Source: Niabella drilacis (GTDB lineage Bacteria; Bacteroidota; Bacteroidia; Chitinophagales; Chitinophagaceae). From it: DNA of 64,000 nucleotides. Positions 24,011 to 31,836 of the stretch are shown here, one piece after another. The notes below the pieces were generated by a model. It did not search any database and was not told the origin of the DNA. It saw nothing but the letters and a program-made list of their open reading frames with translations. Positions within the stretch are counted from its first letter, which is position 1; the number at the start of each line of letters is the position of its first letter. The position numbers were made by a program, and so were the translations under genes. Where the stretch lies: NCBI RefSeq assembly GCF_900101395.1, contig NZ_FMZO01000004.1:363009-427008 (forward strand), given 5' to 3'.

Positions 24011-24914
24011 AGTACCCGCCCTTCTTCCGGTCTTCCATGGCTGCTTCGGTTACCCGGTCATCGATCCGGGTTTCGCCTCTTTCGGAGATCCGGGTGGCCA
24101 TAATTTCGTTTACCACTTCATCCAGGGTTGTGGCGCTGGATTCCACGGCTGCGGTACAGGTCATATCTCCTACGGTGCGGTAGCGTACTTTTTTTGTGGA
24201 AATCACATCGGTTTCATCGATGGTGATATAATCGGAAACGGCAATCAGCTGTCCTTCGTGTTCAAGCACTTCGCGTTCATGCGCAAAGTAAATCGAGGGG
24301 AGGGGGATTTCTTCTTTTTTGATATAGTTCCATACATCCAGCTCCGTCCAGTTACTGATGGGGAATACCCGCACATTTTCGCCTTTGTGGATCCGGCCAT
24401 TGTAGATGTTCCATAATTCGGGGCGTTGCAGCTTGGGTTCCCACTGTCCAAACTCATCTCTTACAGAAAAGATGCGTTCTTTTGCACGGGCCTTTTCTTC
24501 ATCGCGGCGGGCTCCGCCAATACAGGCATCGAATTTAAATTCTTCAATGGTATCCAGCAGGGTGTGGATCTGCAGCCAGTTGCGGCTTGCAAATTTGCCC
24601 TTGGGTTCGGTAAGGTGCTTTTGCTTAATGGTATCTTCAACCTTGCGTACGATCAGCTCGGCGCCTACTTCTTTTGCCAGGGCATCGCGATAAGCGAGCG
24701 CTTCCGGAAAGTTATGGCCGGTATCGATATGCACCAGCGGAAAGGGGATCTTTCCGGGTGCAAAAGCCTTTTTTGCCAGTTGCACCAGCGTTATGGAATC
24801 TTTACCGCCGCTGAAAAGCAAGGCCGGTTTCTCAAATTGTGCGGCAACTTCCCTGAAAATATAGATACTTTCAGCTTCAAGCTGCTCGAGGTAATCTAAT
24901 GTGTACTCACCCAT
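24006..24914 (-). CDS. cysD: Sulfate adenylyltransferase subunit 2
   Basis: 302 residues of the PP-loop ATP pyrophosphatase family: Leu-Phe-Ser-Gly-Gly-Lys-Asp-Ser near residue 35 is the ATP-binding loop, followed by His-Ile-Asp-Thr-Gly-His-Asn-Phe-Pro-Glu and the CysD-specific Cys-Ile-Gly-Gly-Ala-Arg-Arg-Asp-Glu-Glu. The C-terminus has the usual Arg-Ile-Ser-Glu-Arg-Gly-Glu-Thr-Arg-Asp-style segment. With CysN it forms adenylyl-sulfate from ATP and sulfate. Length is normal. Confidence 0.95.
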   Translation of the reverse strand: MGEYTLDYLEQLEAESIYIFREVAAQFEKPALLFSGGKDSITLVQLAKKAFAPGKIPFPLVHIDTGHNFPEALAYRDALAKEVGAELIVRKVEDTIKQKHLTEPKGKFASRNWLQIHTLLDTIEEFKFDACIGGARRDEEKARAKERIFSVRDEFGQWEPKLQRPELWNIYNGRIHKGENVRVFPISNWTELDVWNYIKKEEIPLPSIYFAHEREVLEHEGQLIAVSDYITIDETDVISTKKVRYRTVGDMTCTAAVESSATTLDEVVNEIMATRISERGETRIDDRVTEAAMEDRKKGGYF

Positions 24915-24931
24915 ACATTCTTTTTATACAG

Positions 24932-24953
24932 ATCCGCCTGTGCGGATTTTTTT
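24932..24953. other. Hairpin with T-run between cysH and cysD
   Basis: ATCCGC-ctgt-GCGGAT followed by seven T on the plus strand. The operon runs on the minus strand, where the hairpin is preceded by seven A and followed by no U-run, so it is unlikely to stop operon transcription efficiently. It could set cysH/cysD stoichiometry or stop antisense transcripts. Confidence 0.4.
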
Positions 24954-24999
24954 AACAATCAAAGTGGTTTTTTCAAGGCGGGCATTTATCGGGATCCCT

Positions 25000-25695
25000 T
25001 TATTGGTGTACATGGAGCCCGCACTCTTTGTGCGAAACCTCCCACCACCATCTGCCGGCCCGGGGATCCTCACCCGGCTCAATAGCCCGGGTACAGGGGG
25101 CACAGCCGATGCTGATAAATCCTTTATCATGCAGCGGGTTATAAGGCACGTTTTTTTGCCGGATGTAGTCGAGCATTTCATCATAGCTCCACCGGATCAG
25201 CGGGTTGAATTTATAAAGACCCCGATCGGCATCCCATTCGATCATTTTCATGTCCTTCCGGTTGTCCGACTGCTCGCTCCGCAGACCGGTGATCCAGACC
25301 TTTGCACCTGTCAGCGCACGGTTAAGGGGCTTTACCTTCCGGATAAAACAACATGCTTTACGGTTTTCAACCGATTCATAGAATCCATTGACACCCTTCT
25401 CTTTTACAAAGGTTTCTACATCCGGAGCTTCCGGAAAATAAATGTCGATGTTTATTTTATAGCGGGCATTGGTTTTCTCCAACAGGTCATAGTGCTCGTA
25501 AAACAGGCGCCCGGTATCCAGCGTAAAGATCCGCACCGGCAGTTTTGCCGTTGCGATCATTTCCGCTAATACCTGGTCTTCCTGGCCCAGTGATGTGGAG
25601 AAAACGGTTGCTTCGGGAAACTTCCCGGTTACCAGCCGTAAGGCATCCGCCGTTGAAGCGTTCTCTATTTCCTGTATCTGCTCTTCTGTAAACAC
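25000..25695 (-). CDS. cysH: Assimilatory adenylyl-sulfate (APS) reductase
   Basis: 231 residues of the PAPS/APS reductase family. It has a Cys115-Cys116 pair and Cys198-x-x-Cys201, the four-cysteine pattern that ligates a [4Fe-4S] cluster in APS-type reductases and is absent from PAPS-only enzymes. The catalytic Cys is in Glu-Cys-Gly-Leu-His (Cys225) near the C-terminus. It reduces APS to sulfite, feeding the CysIJ reductase. No cysC kinase gene is in the cluster, which agrees with APS as the substrate. Confidence 0.92.
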   Translation of the reverse strand: MFTEEQIQEIENASTADALRLVTGKFPEATVFSTSLGQEDQVLAEMIATAKLPVRIFTLDTGRLFYEHYDLLEKTNARYKINIDIYFPEAPDVETFVKEKGVNGFYESVENRKACCFIRKVKPLNRALTGAKVWITGLRSEQSDNRKDMKMIEWDADRGLYKFNPLIRWSYDEMLDYIRQKNVPYNPLHDKGFISIGCAPCTRAIEPGEDPRAGRWWWEVSHKECGLHVHQ

Positions 25696-25700
25696 GGTTG

Positions 25701-25765
25701 TTGTTTATGGTCTATTGTTTATGGTTTATAGCTGAGATCAACTATAAACCATAAACGATAAACTA
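25701..25765. repeat. Perfect 15-bp inverted repeat of word-like elements between prx and cysH
   Basis: GTTTATGGTTTATAG (25717-25731) and CTATAAACCATAAAC (25742-25756) are exact reverse complements with a 10-nt loop. A further partial copy TTGTTTATGG lies at 25701, and CGATAAAC follows at 25756. There is no U-run, so it is not a standard terminator. It shares its vocabulary with the element at 20003-20070. Confidence 0.6.
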
Positions 25766-25769
25766 AAAA

Positions 25770-26405
25770 TTAAATATTCGGTTGAGGTGTATAACGCAGG
25801 TAAGGTTTTACCTCTTTTACGCCTTTAGGGAATTTTTTAATGGCATCTTCTGTGCTGATAGAAGGTACTACAATTACATCTTCACCTGCTTTCCAGTCTG
25901 CAGGAGTTGCAACGCTGTGGTTGGCTGTCAGTTGTAATGAATCGATCACCCGTAATACTTCCTGGAAATTTCTTCCGGTAGAAGCCGGATAGGTAATGAT
26001 CAGCTTTATTTTTTTATCGGGCCCGATGATGAACAGGGAACGCACGGTTGCCTTTTCAGAAGCATTGGGGTGGATCATATCATAAAGGGTGGCGATATTT
26101 TTATCAGGATCTGCCAGGATCGGGAAATCAACGGAGCAATTTTGTGTTTCATTGATATCGTTCTTCCATCCCAGGTGCGAATCCAGCGGATCAACACTCA
26201 CTGCCAGGGCCTTTACACCGCGTTTTTCAAATTCGCCTTTTAATAAAGCCGTTTTTCCCAGCTCGGTTGTGCAAACAGGAGTATAATCAGCCGGGTGCGA
26301 AAACAGCACGCCCCAGGAGTCGCCCAGGTATTCATGAAATTTGATTTCTCCTTCAGTAGATTGCGCCGTGAAATCCGGAGCAATGTCGCCTAATCTTAAT
26401 GACAT
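25770..26405 (-). CDS. 1-Cys peroxiredoxin (Prx6 type)
   Basis: 211 residues. The peroxidatic motif is Pro-Val-Cys45-Thr-Thr-Glu-Leu-Gly preceded by His-Pro-Ala-Asp-Tyr-Thr. The long C-terminal domain (about 165-211) and the lack of a conserved resolving Cys fit the Prx6/1-Cys group. It reduces peroxides in the cytoplasm. It is the first gene of the unit that continues into cysH, cysD and cysN. Its promoter carries the sulfur-regulon palindrome, so it appears to be induced together with sulfate reduction. Confidence 0.88.
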   Translation of the reverse strand: MSLRLGDIAPDFTAQSTEGEIKFHEYLGDSWGVLFSHPADYTPVCTTELGKTALLKGEFEKRGVKALAVSVDPLDSHLGWKNDINETQNCSVDFPILADPDKNIATLYDMIHPNASEKATVRSLFIIGPDKKIKLIITYPASTGRNFQEVLRVIDSLQLTANHSVATPADWKAGEDVIVVPSISTEDAIKKFPKGVKEVKPYLRYTPQPNI

Positions 26406-26427
26406 AATTTTAAACAGTTTTTAGTGA

Positions 26428-26466
26428 CAAAATAGCTCTTTTAATAAACCTACTAATCAAGTAGAC
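26428..26466 (-). promoter_or_regulatory. Promoter plus operator of the prx-cysHDN unit (P3)
   Basis: On the minus strand GTCTAC-TTGATTA-GTAGGT (26448-26466) is followed after exactly 13 bp by TATTTTG (26428-26434), one base short of TAnnTTTG. The same operator-to-box spacing is seen at P1 and P2. The -7 box lies 22 bp before the start codon, so there is no room for a leader peptide here. Confidence 0.6.
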
Positions 26467-26707
26467 TAATAGGGTGGTTTGCAAGGTACGATAAAATATT
26501 TGAATGGAAGTGTAAAAAAATGGTGAAAATGGAAAAATAATCAAAAGTGAATAGGCAATGGACGGGCCGCAGCGCCAGGAATAGACCAGCAGAACAGTGC
26601 TAACCACACATAAGTGGGTCTTGGGGCCCCATATCCGTCAGACCCGCTTTACGCCTGCTGCCAGGCTTTCCTTTTCAAATTTCCTTATTCCCCCGTTATT
26701 GTGATGG
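26467..26707. other. Intergenic region between kinase and peroxiredoxin genes
   Basis: About 240 bp. A stem of AGTGGGTCT with AGACCCGCT (about 26610-26652) lies past the end of the histidine kinase gene and may help end its transcript, but lacks a U-run. Nothing else was recognised. Confidence 0.35.
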
Positions 26708-28690
26708 CTAGATCGTAATGGTAAACGAGGCGCCTCCGTTTGCTGCCGGGCGAAATGAAACGGTGCATTGGATGGCTTTTGCCAGATCCCGGATCAGGTG
26801 CAGGCCCAGGCCGTGCTTGGTGCCTATCACAGCGTTCTCATTGTAAAGCGCCTCCATTTGCGGTTGCTGGATGCCCGGACCATTATCGGTGATGGTAAGG
26901 AGCACCAGGTGTGCCTGTTGCCGGGCCTCCCAGCGGACCTGGCCGTTGGGTGTATGCTGCAGGGCTTTTAATGCATTGGCGGTAAGATTGTACATAATGG
27001 TTTTTAAGTAATCTTCATCTGTACTTACGGACAGTTGTTCGGGATTGGCAAAGTGGAAATGAACGGTATTATTGGCTGGTAGTTGTTTTTGGATGTGCTC
27101 AAAAAGATGGCTAACCGGTATGAGCTTCTTTTGTGGAGAAAAACGCTCCATCTGGCTCTTGCTCCAGAGCAGCATGGCTTCCATGGTATCCAGCAGGTTT
27201 TCAGCAGCTGTTGTGAGATCCTTTTGATAATGTTGTTTTTTCTGCTCGCTTAGCAGCTCCGGGCTTTCTTTTTGAAGGTGCAGGTAATTGATAAGATTTG
27301 CAATAGGACTTCTCAGGTCATGGCTGAGGATGCCAAAGAATTTTGTTTTTACCTTATTGGCCTCATCCAGCTCATTGTTCAGGGTGAGCAGGGTGGTATT
27401 GGTCCTGCGGCGGGTACGGTTCTGGTAAAACAAGAGCCCCCCGATGATGAACAGGAATACAGCGCCTGCTATTAAGGCTCCCCGGGTTCGTCTTGCATTG
27501 CTGAGGGCCAGTTTGTTGATCTGGATCTGTTTATCGCGGGCATCGATTTCCCGGGCATTTTCCAGCGTGGCGATCCTGTTTTTGGTTTCCTGTGAGTAAA
27601 GGGAGTCGTAAGTCTGAACATAATTATAAAGTAATTCATAGGCAGACCGGTATTCCCCTTTAGCTGCCCTGACCGTGGCCAGGCCGGATTCGGCATCATT
27701 ATAAGTGTCGATATGGCCCATCGCTTTACTTATTGCGATCGCTTTTTCATAATATGCTTCTGCTGATGATAATAACTGCTGTTTTTTGCCCGGGTCGGTT
27801 ATTTTAACAGACGAATCCCTGTAGGCGGTTCCCAGATGTTTTAGATTGCTGAGCGCCATTGCATGGTCCGGGCTATAGGCATCAAATAGTTTTTTTGCCT
27901 GTAGCAAACATCGGATCCTTTCTGAGATTGATTTTTTTGCCAGCGCTAAATAATGATATAAGTTGGCCTCCCGGTAAATATTGCCGGTGCTTTCATTTAG
28001 CTCCAGCGCTTTTGAAAAATAATTTCCTGCGGAAATACTATCCTTCCCCAGCAAATAAGCCAATCCTATAGATTCAAGGGATGTAATGGTATTTTCCGGT
28101 ATCTTACTATTTATCGCTGCCGCATAAGATTTTTTCGCATACTGCAGCATTTTTGTGCTGTTTTCCTGGTCCAGGTACACCCCGGCAATATTTTGATTGA
28201 TCCGGCAGATTCGATCGTTGTCTTCAGCTTTTTCTGCCATTTCCAGGGCTTTCAGATAGTAGGGTAGTGCCTGGTTGTGATTGCTTTGACCATAATAAAC
28301 GTTTCCGATACTTTGTAAAGCACTGATGATGCCGGGGATATTGTTAATTGCTGTATTTGTTGCGTAAGCTGCTTTAAACTGCAATAAGGCTGAATCGTAT
28401 TTGTTGCCGTTTAACAGCAATTCACCTGATAAAATATGGTTTGCCGCAATGCCCTTTTTCCAGCCCAGGGTTTTGGCCGCTGCCATACTCTGGTTTGCAA
28501 ATTGTGTCGACTTCTCAATATCAAGGTCCTGGTACGCTTTACTGATTTTATATAACAGCCGTACTTTGTTGGTATCGTATTGGGATTCCCGTAGTTTTAG
28601 CAACATAGAGTCGATAGCCTCCTGGCCACTTTTTTGCGCATTCCCGTTCAGAAATAAACAGACCAGTAATAAGATTTTCAGTACTCGCAT
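26708..28690 (-). CDS. TPR-containing sensor histidine kinase
   Basis: 660 residues: signal peptide (1-18), about seven tetratricopeptide repeats (about 25-365, periplasmic), a coiled stretch (370-400), one membrane segment (about 404-422), a HisKA dimerisation domain with phospho-acceptor His457 in Gly-Ile-Leu-Ser-His-Asp-Leu-Arg-Ser-Pro, and a HATPase_c domain (N-box Asn-Leu-Thr-Ala-Asn-Ala, G1 Asp-Asn-Gly-Pro-Gly, G2 His-Gly-Leu-Gly-Leu). This is a common Bacteroidota sensor type. The LytTR response regulator 1.3 kb upstream on the same strand is a plausible partner, but no receiver gene is directly adjacent. Confidence 0.88.
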   Translation of the reverse strand: MRVLKILLLVCLFLNGNAQKSGQEAIDSMLLKLRESQYDTNKVRLLYKISKAYQDLDIEKSTQFANQSMAAAKTLGWKKGIAANHILSGELLLNGNKYDSALLQFKAAYATNTAINNIPGIISALQSIGNVYYGQSNHNQALPYYLKALEMAEKAEDNDRICRINQNIAGVYLDQENSTKMLQYAKKSYAAAINSKIPENTITSLESIGLAYLLGKDSISAGNYFSKALELNESTGNIYREANLYHYLALAKKSISERIRCLLQAKKLFDAYSPDHAMALSNLKHLGTAYRDSSVKITDPGKKQQLLSSAEAYYEKAIAISKAMGHIDTYNDAESGLATVRAAKGEYRSAYELLYNYVQTYDSLYSQETKNRIATLENAREIDARDKQIQINKLALSNARRTRGALIAGAVFLFIIGGLLFYQNRTRRRTNTTLLTLNNELDEANKVKTKFFGILSHDLRSPIANLINYLHLQKESPELLSEQKKQHYQKDLTTAAENLLDTMEAMLLWSKSQMERFSPQKKLIPVSHLFEHIQKQLPANNTVHFHFANPEQLSVSTDEDYLKTIMYNLTANALKALQHTPNGQVRWEARQQAHLVLLTITDNGPGIQQPQMEALYNENAVIGTKHGLGLHLIRDLAKAIQCTVSFRPAANGGASFTITI

Positions 28691-28830
28691 AGGATACTTA
28701 TGGTTAAATCAAGGCATTTTTTTGAATGGCATTGCCGGTTTTGATGCCAAGTTGATATTCACAAGTTGGGCTTCGGGTTTGCGAATGAAAGATACTCGTT
28801 TTTTGCAGATAATCCGTATCTGAAGTTCCA

Positions 28831-28960
28831 GATCATAATCGTAAACCAGGCGCCCCGGAACCGGGCGAAAGAAATGTGCCGGATCGCTTTGCCGGGTCCT
28901 GGAGCAGCGTAGCCCCGGCCCATCATTACATTCGAAATAAGAATAGCTATTGTATCTGGC
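28831..28960 (-). pseudogene. Remnant of a histidine kinase ATPase domain
   Basis: The DNA here resembles the 3' end of the intact kinase gene (26708-26840): the stretch reading GATCRTAATSGTAAACSAGGCGCC, then a CCGGGCGAAA block, then a degraded copy of the G2-box region. Translated on the minus strand it ends Trp-Phe-Thr-Ile-Met-Ile where the intact kinase ends Ser-Phe-Thr-Ile-Thr-Ile. Small deletions break the frame and there is no stop at the matching place. It is probably what is left of a second kinase or of a partial duplication. The rest of 28691-29161 holds nothing recognised. Confidence 0.5.
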
Positions 28961-29161
28961 ATTTTTAATCTATGGGCATCGGTTTTATTGCGGGCTGGTT
29001 TACCGGCGTTTTTTATCCGGTAAAAGCCGCCCCCTGTGGTTTTAGAATACATATCACTCCTAAAATTAAACCGCTCTTCAGATGAACATACCCGGTTTAA
29101 AAAAATCTCCGTTTTTTACAATCTCCGGCTTATTATGATTCTTTCAACGCTCTGCTGCAGA

Positions 29162-29974
29162 TTAAACCAGGGCATTGATCTCCTGCTTCTGCTCCAGGAA
29201 CGTATTTGGGACTTTTCCTAAATAGCGGCTGAAGTCTTTATAAAGATGCGACAGGTCATGATAACCATATTCCACGGCCTTTTCCTGCAGGCAATATTTG
29301 CCGGTATAATTGGTAAGCTCCTTTGCCACAGCATTAAAACGGACCATTGCCGTAAAGCGTTTAGGCGCAATGCCCACATGCTGCCGGAAGCTGTCGAGTA
29401 AATTGCGCTGACAGGTATACGCCTCTTTCGCAAGGGTTTTGATATCCACCCGGCCGGCCGACCGATAAATGAGTTCTACGGCCCGGGTTACATAAACTAA
29501 ATTGCGGGCTGGTTTACAGGTCATTTTTTGGATCATAAAGGTCTGGAGCGACTGCCATTTTTGGATGACCGACCCTGCATTGTTTATTTTTTCGTTGAGC
29601 AGGTAAAGCTCCCGGCTGGTATCTGTAATCAGGATCGGATGGTCGGCAAAATGCAGCGCGTCTTCCTTCCAGAACAGGCCGGTGCTGTGCGGATGAAACA
29701 GCACGAGCAGCAGGTCCATTTTGGCGGGTATCGAAAACCGGCACAGCGCGTCGCCGGCGCCTCCAAAATAGAGCTGATTCCGTTCAAACAGAAGTCGTTC
29801 ATCCCTGTTCATGACTTCCAGGCCGTCTGCCTGTTCCATAGGGAGTATGATGCAGGGGTACAGGCGGGGTATCATGTTAAATACGTAGCCGCCGGTCTCG
29901 TTACGCTGTATCCATAGGGCACTGTGTATGTAGGGCCTCAGTTGCGGGGCTATATTTAAAGGAATAACATGCAT
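29162..29974 (-). CDS. AraC-family transcriptional regulator
   Basis: 270 residues. The N-terminal part (about 1-150) resembles the cupin-like sensor regions of Bacteroidota AraC proteins. Residues about 165-260 hold two helix-turn-helix units, with Thr-Leu-Ala-Lys-Glu-Ala-Tyr-Thr-Cys-Gln-Arg-Asn-Leu in the first and Glu-Lys-Ala-Val-Glu-Tyr-Gly-Tyr-His-Asp-Leu-Ser-His in the second. It starts 8 bp after the LytTR regulator and is probably in one transcript with it. Ligand and targets are unknown. Confidence 0.85.
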   Translation of the reverse strand: MHVIPLNIAPQLRPYIHSALWIQRNETGGYVFNMIPRLYPCIILPMEQADGLEVMNRDERLLFERNQLYFGGAGDALCRFSIPAKMDLLLVLFHPHSTGLFWKEDALHFADHPILITDTSRELYLLNEKINNAGSVIQKWQSLQTFMIQKMTCKPARNLVYVTRAVELIYRSAGRVDIKTLAKEAYTCQRNLLDSFRQHVGIAPKRFTAMVRFNAVAKELTNYTGKYCLQEKAVEYGYHDLSHLYKDFSRYLGKVPNTFLEQKQEINALV

Positions 29975-29982
29975 GCGGGATA

Positions 29983-30705
29983 TTACATTATTATTTTTTC
30001 CAATGCTTTCTTGTAACTCCGGCCCACAGGAATTGATATTCCGCTGATATGGATTTCCTGTGGTGTTATCTTATCAATAAAATGCTTTTGTACGGCGTAA
30101 CTCCGGTGTACTCTTATGAAACTGCTAAATGAAGGATCTTTTAGAAGATTTCCCAACGATGCCAGTACGCAATGCTTTTTTTGCCGGGTAATGATGCCTG
30201 TGTAATCTTTCAGGGCTTCCAGGTACAGGATATCGGCTGCCTTGATCTTTATATGCTCATGGCCATCCTTTATAAAAATAGTATCACCATTCAGGCTATG
30301 GTCCAGCAATGCCGATTTTTTGCGCAGTAACAGGTACTCTTCCAGTCGTTGCATGGAGGCCGCAAAACGGTCTGTCTTTACGGGCTTTACCAAAAAATCA
30401 AGAGCCGCCAGCTCAAAGCTTTCCAGTGCATAGTCCGGGTAGGAGGTGATAAAGATACAGGCATCCACCTGCAATAGCTGCCGGCGCAGCTCCAACCCAT
30501 TCGTGCCATCCATATCTACATCCAATAATAGGATATGGGGACGGGTCTGCTCAATTTCAGCGAGCGCTGCTGCGGCATTGTCATATACGCCCTTTACAGA
30601 AAGGAAGGGATACTTCTTTACAAAAGACAGGGTGGTCAGGCGGTCTATTTCATCATCATCCACGATGATGCAGCTGTATGCATTGGCTTCGCTCATGTCT
30701 CTCAA
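29983..30705 (-). CDS. LytTR-family response regulator
   Basis: 240 residues. A receiver domain (about 10-125) has the acidic triad Asp16-Asp17-Asp18, the likely phospho-acceptor Asp62 in Leu-Leu-Leu-Asp-Val-Asp-Met-Asp-Gly, and Lys in Leu-Val-Lys-Pro-Val-Lys. The C-terminal LytTR DNA-binding domain (about 140-240) has Leu-Tyr-Leu-Glu-Ala-Leu-Lys-Asp-Tyr-Thr and Phe-Ile-Arg-Val-His-Arg-Ser-Tyr-Ala-Val. An ATG nine bases further in (30696) is an alternative start. It is divergent from the secreted-protein island, whose promoters carry direct repeats like LytTR sites, so it is the prime candidate activator of that island. Confidence 0.9.
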   Translation of the reverse strand: MRDMSEANAYSCIIVDDDEIDRLTTLSFVKKYPFLSVKGVYDNAAAALAEIEQTRPHILLLDVDMDGTNGLELRRQLLQVDACIFITSYPDYALESFELAALDFLVKPVKTDRFAASMQRLEEYLLLRKKSALLDHSLNGDTIFIKDGHEHIKIKAADILYLEALKDYTGIITRQKKHCVLASLGNLLKDPSFSSFIRVHRSYAVQKHFIDKITPQEIHISGISIPVGRSYKKALEKIIM

Positions 30706-30903
30706 AATTAACTAATCTGCCGGGATTTTCATCAGGGGTGGTCATATAAAACAGATCAAAGATGCGGCCAAAAAACCTGTTTGGTCACCGGTTCATATCG
30801 CTTTTTTCAGCGATAAGACAAACTCCCGGGTATCCGCCCGGGCCGTATCGGTATAGAAAGTGGCCCACCGGCTTTTTGCAGTGGCCCTCCAAACCAGCTG
30901 TTG

Positions 30904-30970
30904 TTTGTCGATTCAAACTGCTGTTTATCTAAAACAGCTTGCAAAAGGGGGGCGGCTGCATTTAGCTTTG
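30904..30970 (+). promoter_or_regulatory. LytTR-like direct repeat and promoter of the hydrolase gene (site 1)
   Basis: TTTGTCGATT (30904-30913) and TTTATCTAAA (30924-30933) form a direct repeat with a 20-bp period. Each is preceded by TG, giving the AlgR/LytTR-like core GTTTRTC. A TTG (30939-30941) and TAGCTTTG (30963-30970) follow with a 21-bp spacer; the -7 box begins 29 bp after the second repeat. The repeat sits just upstream of -33, an activator position. The remaining bases of 30706-30903 show two short hairpins and nothing else clear. Confidence 0.65.
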
Positions 30971-30992
30971 AAACCATATAAACAATGGAACA

Positions 30993-31766
30993 ATGAAGAA
31001 GCAGTTTTTACCCATTCTTTGTGTCATACTGGCTTTACTGATGCTGATCGTTGCTGTGCTTTCCTGTAGTAAAAAACAGAAGGAGGATGATGCTTTATTG
31101 CCCGGGAATATAGAACGCAGTACGCAAACCACCAATGGCATCACCTATAAAGTGTATGTGCAGAAGGATCGCAGCACATACAAGGGCATCCTGGTTATGG
31201 GAAGTGGCAATGATGAGCATAATCCCACGCAGGGCAGCCTGGAGGGCGGACCGGAGAACGCCCTTTGCCAAAAGGCTGCAGAAAACGGCTATATAGCGGC
31301 TATTGTGCAATACCACAAAGGGCCTGGTACTGCAGACTGGAATAAAAGCGCCGAAATGATGGGACAGGATTATGATCACAGCATCCGTGCATTGGCAGAT
31401 AAATACGGAGTAGACAAATCTCGGTCGGTAGTGGGCGGCTATTCTTATGCCACAACGATTCTTTATACCACGATCGCCTATTACAGCAGTCTTGACTATT
31501 GTAAAGGCCTGCTGGGTGCTTGTGGCGGCACGGGTGCCGACGCGATTTCAAAATTCAAGATACCGGTATTTGCCATCAACTGCGCCGGTAACAACGAAGG
31601 CGATAATATCACCGGCTTTTACGGGAAGCCACTCTATGACAGGATACCCAATAATTCGCCTGTAAAAGCCAAAAGCGCGGGTATCACAGATGGTACCTGC
31701 AATACACATTGCGCCAAGGCCTGGACGGAGGAGTTATATGCGAAGCTTAGCCAATGGCTGCCCTAG
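30993..31766 (+). CDS. Lipoprotein alpha/beta-hydrolase-like protein
   Basis: 257 residues with a lipoprotein signal peptide (lipobox Val-Leu-Ser-Cys, Cys25). The fold pattern is that of an alpha/beta hydrolase: Gly-Ile-Leu-Val-Met-Gly-Ser-Gly (oxyanion-type strand-loop), a nucleophile elbow Gly-Gly-Tyr-Ser-Tyr-Ala near residue 150, and a His in Cys-Asn-Thr-His-Cys near residue 240 that could complete a triad. It resembles dienelactone-hydrolase or chlorophyllase-like enzymes. First gene of the secreted island, with its own LytTR-type promoter. Substrate unknown. Confidence 0.65.
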   Translation: MKKQFLPILCVILALLMLIVAVLSCSKKQKEDDALLPGNIERSTQTTNGITYKVYVQKDRSTYKGILVMGSGNDEHNPTQGSLEGGPENALCQKAAENGYIAAIVQYHKGPGTADWNKSAEMMGQDYDHSIRALADKYGVDKSRSVVGGYSYATTILYTTIAYYSSLDYCKGLLGACGGTGADAISKFKIPVFAINCAGNNEGDNITGFYGKPLYDRIPNNSPVKAKSAGITDGTCNTHCAKAWTEELYAKLSQWLP

Positions 31767-31836
31767 CTGGTGAATGGGGCAAGTTGCAACATTGAAAATC
31801 GGAAACAAAGAAAAATGCCCCATAAAACTAAATACT

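Noticed and set aside
26410-26607. 65-codon hydrophobic frame upstream of the peroxiredoxin
   Set aside because: It would run through the P3 operator and promoter; composition is explained by AT-rich non-coding DNA.
28759-29052. 97-codon minus-strand frame as a complete gene
   Set aside because: Its middle matches a broken copy of the kinase ATPase domain, and the start and end have no family support. Treated as a pseudogene remnant instead.
31774-31836. Upstream extension of lipoprotein A
   Set aside because: The extension has no signal character; the ATG at 31837 gives a proper lipoprotein signal.
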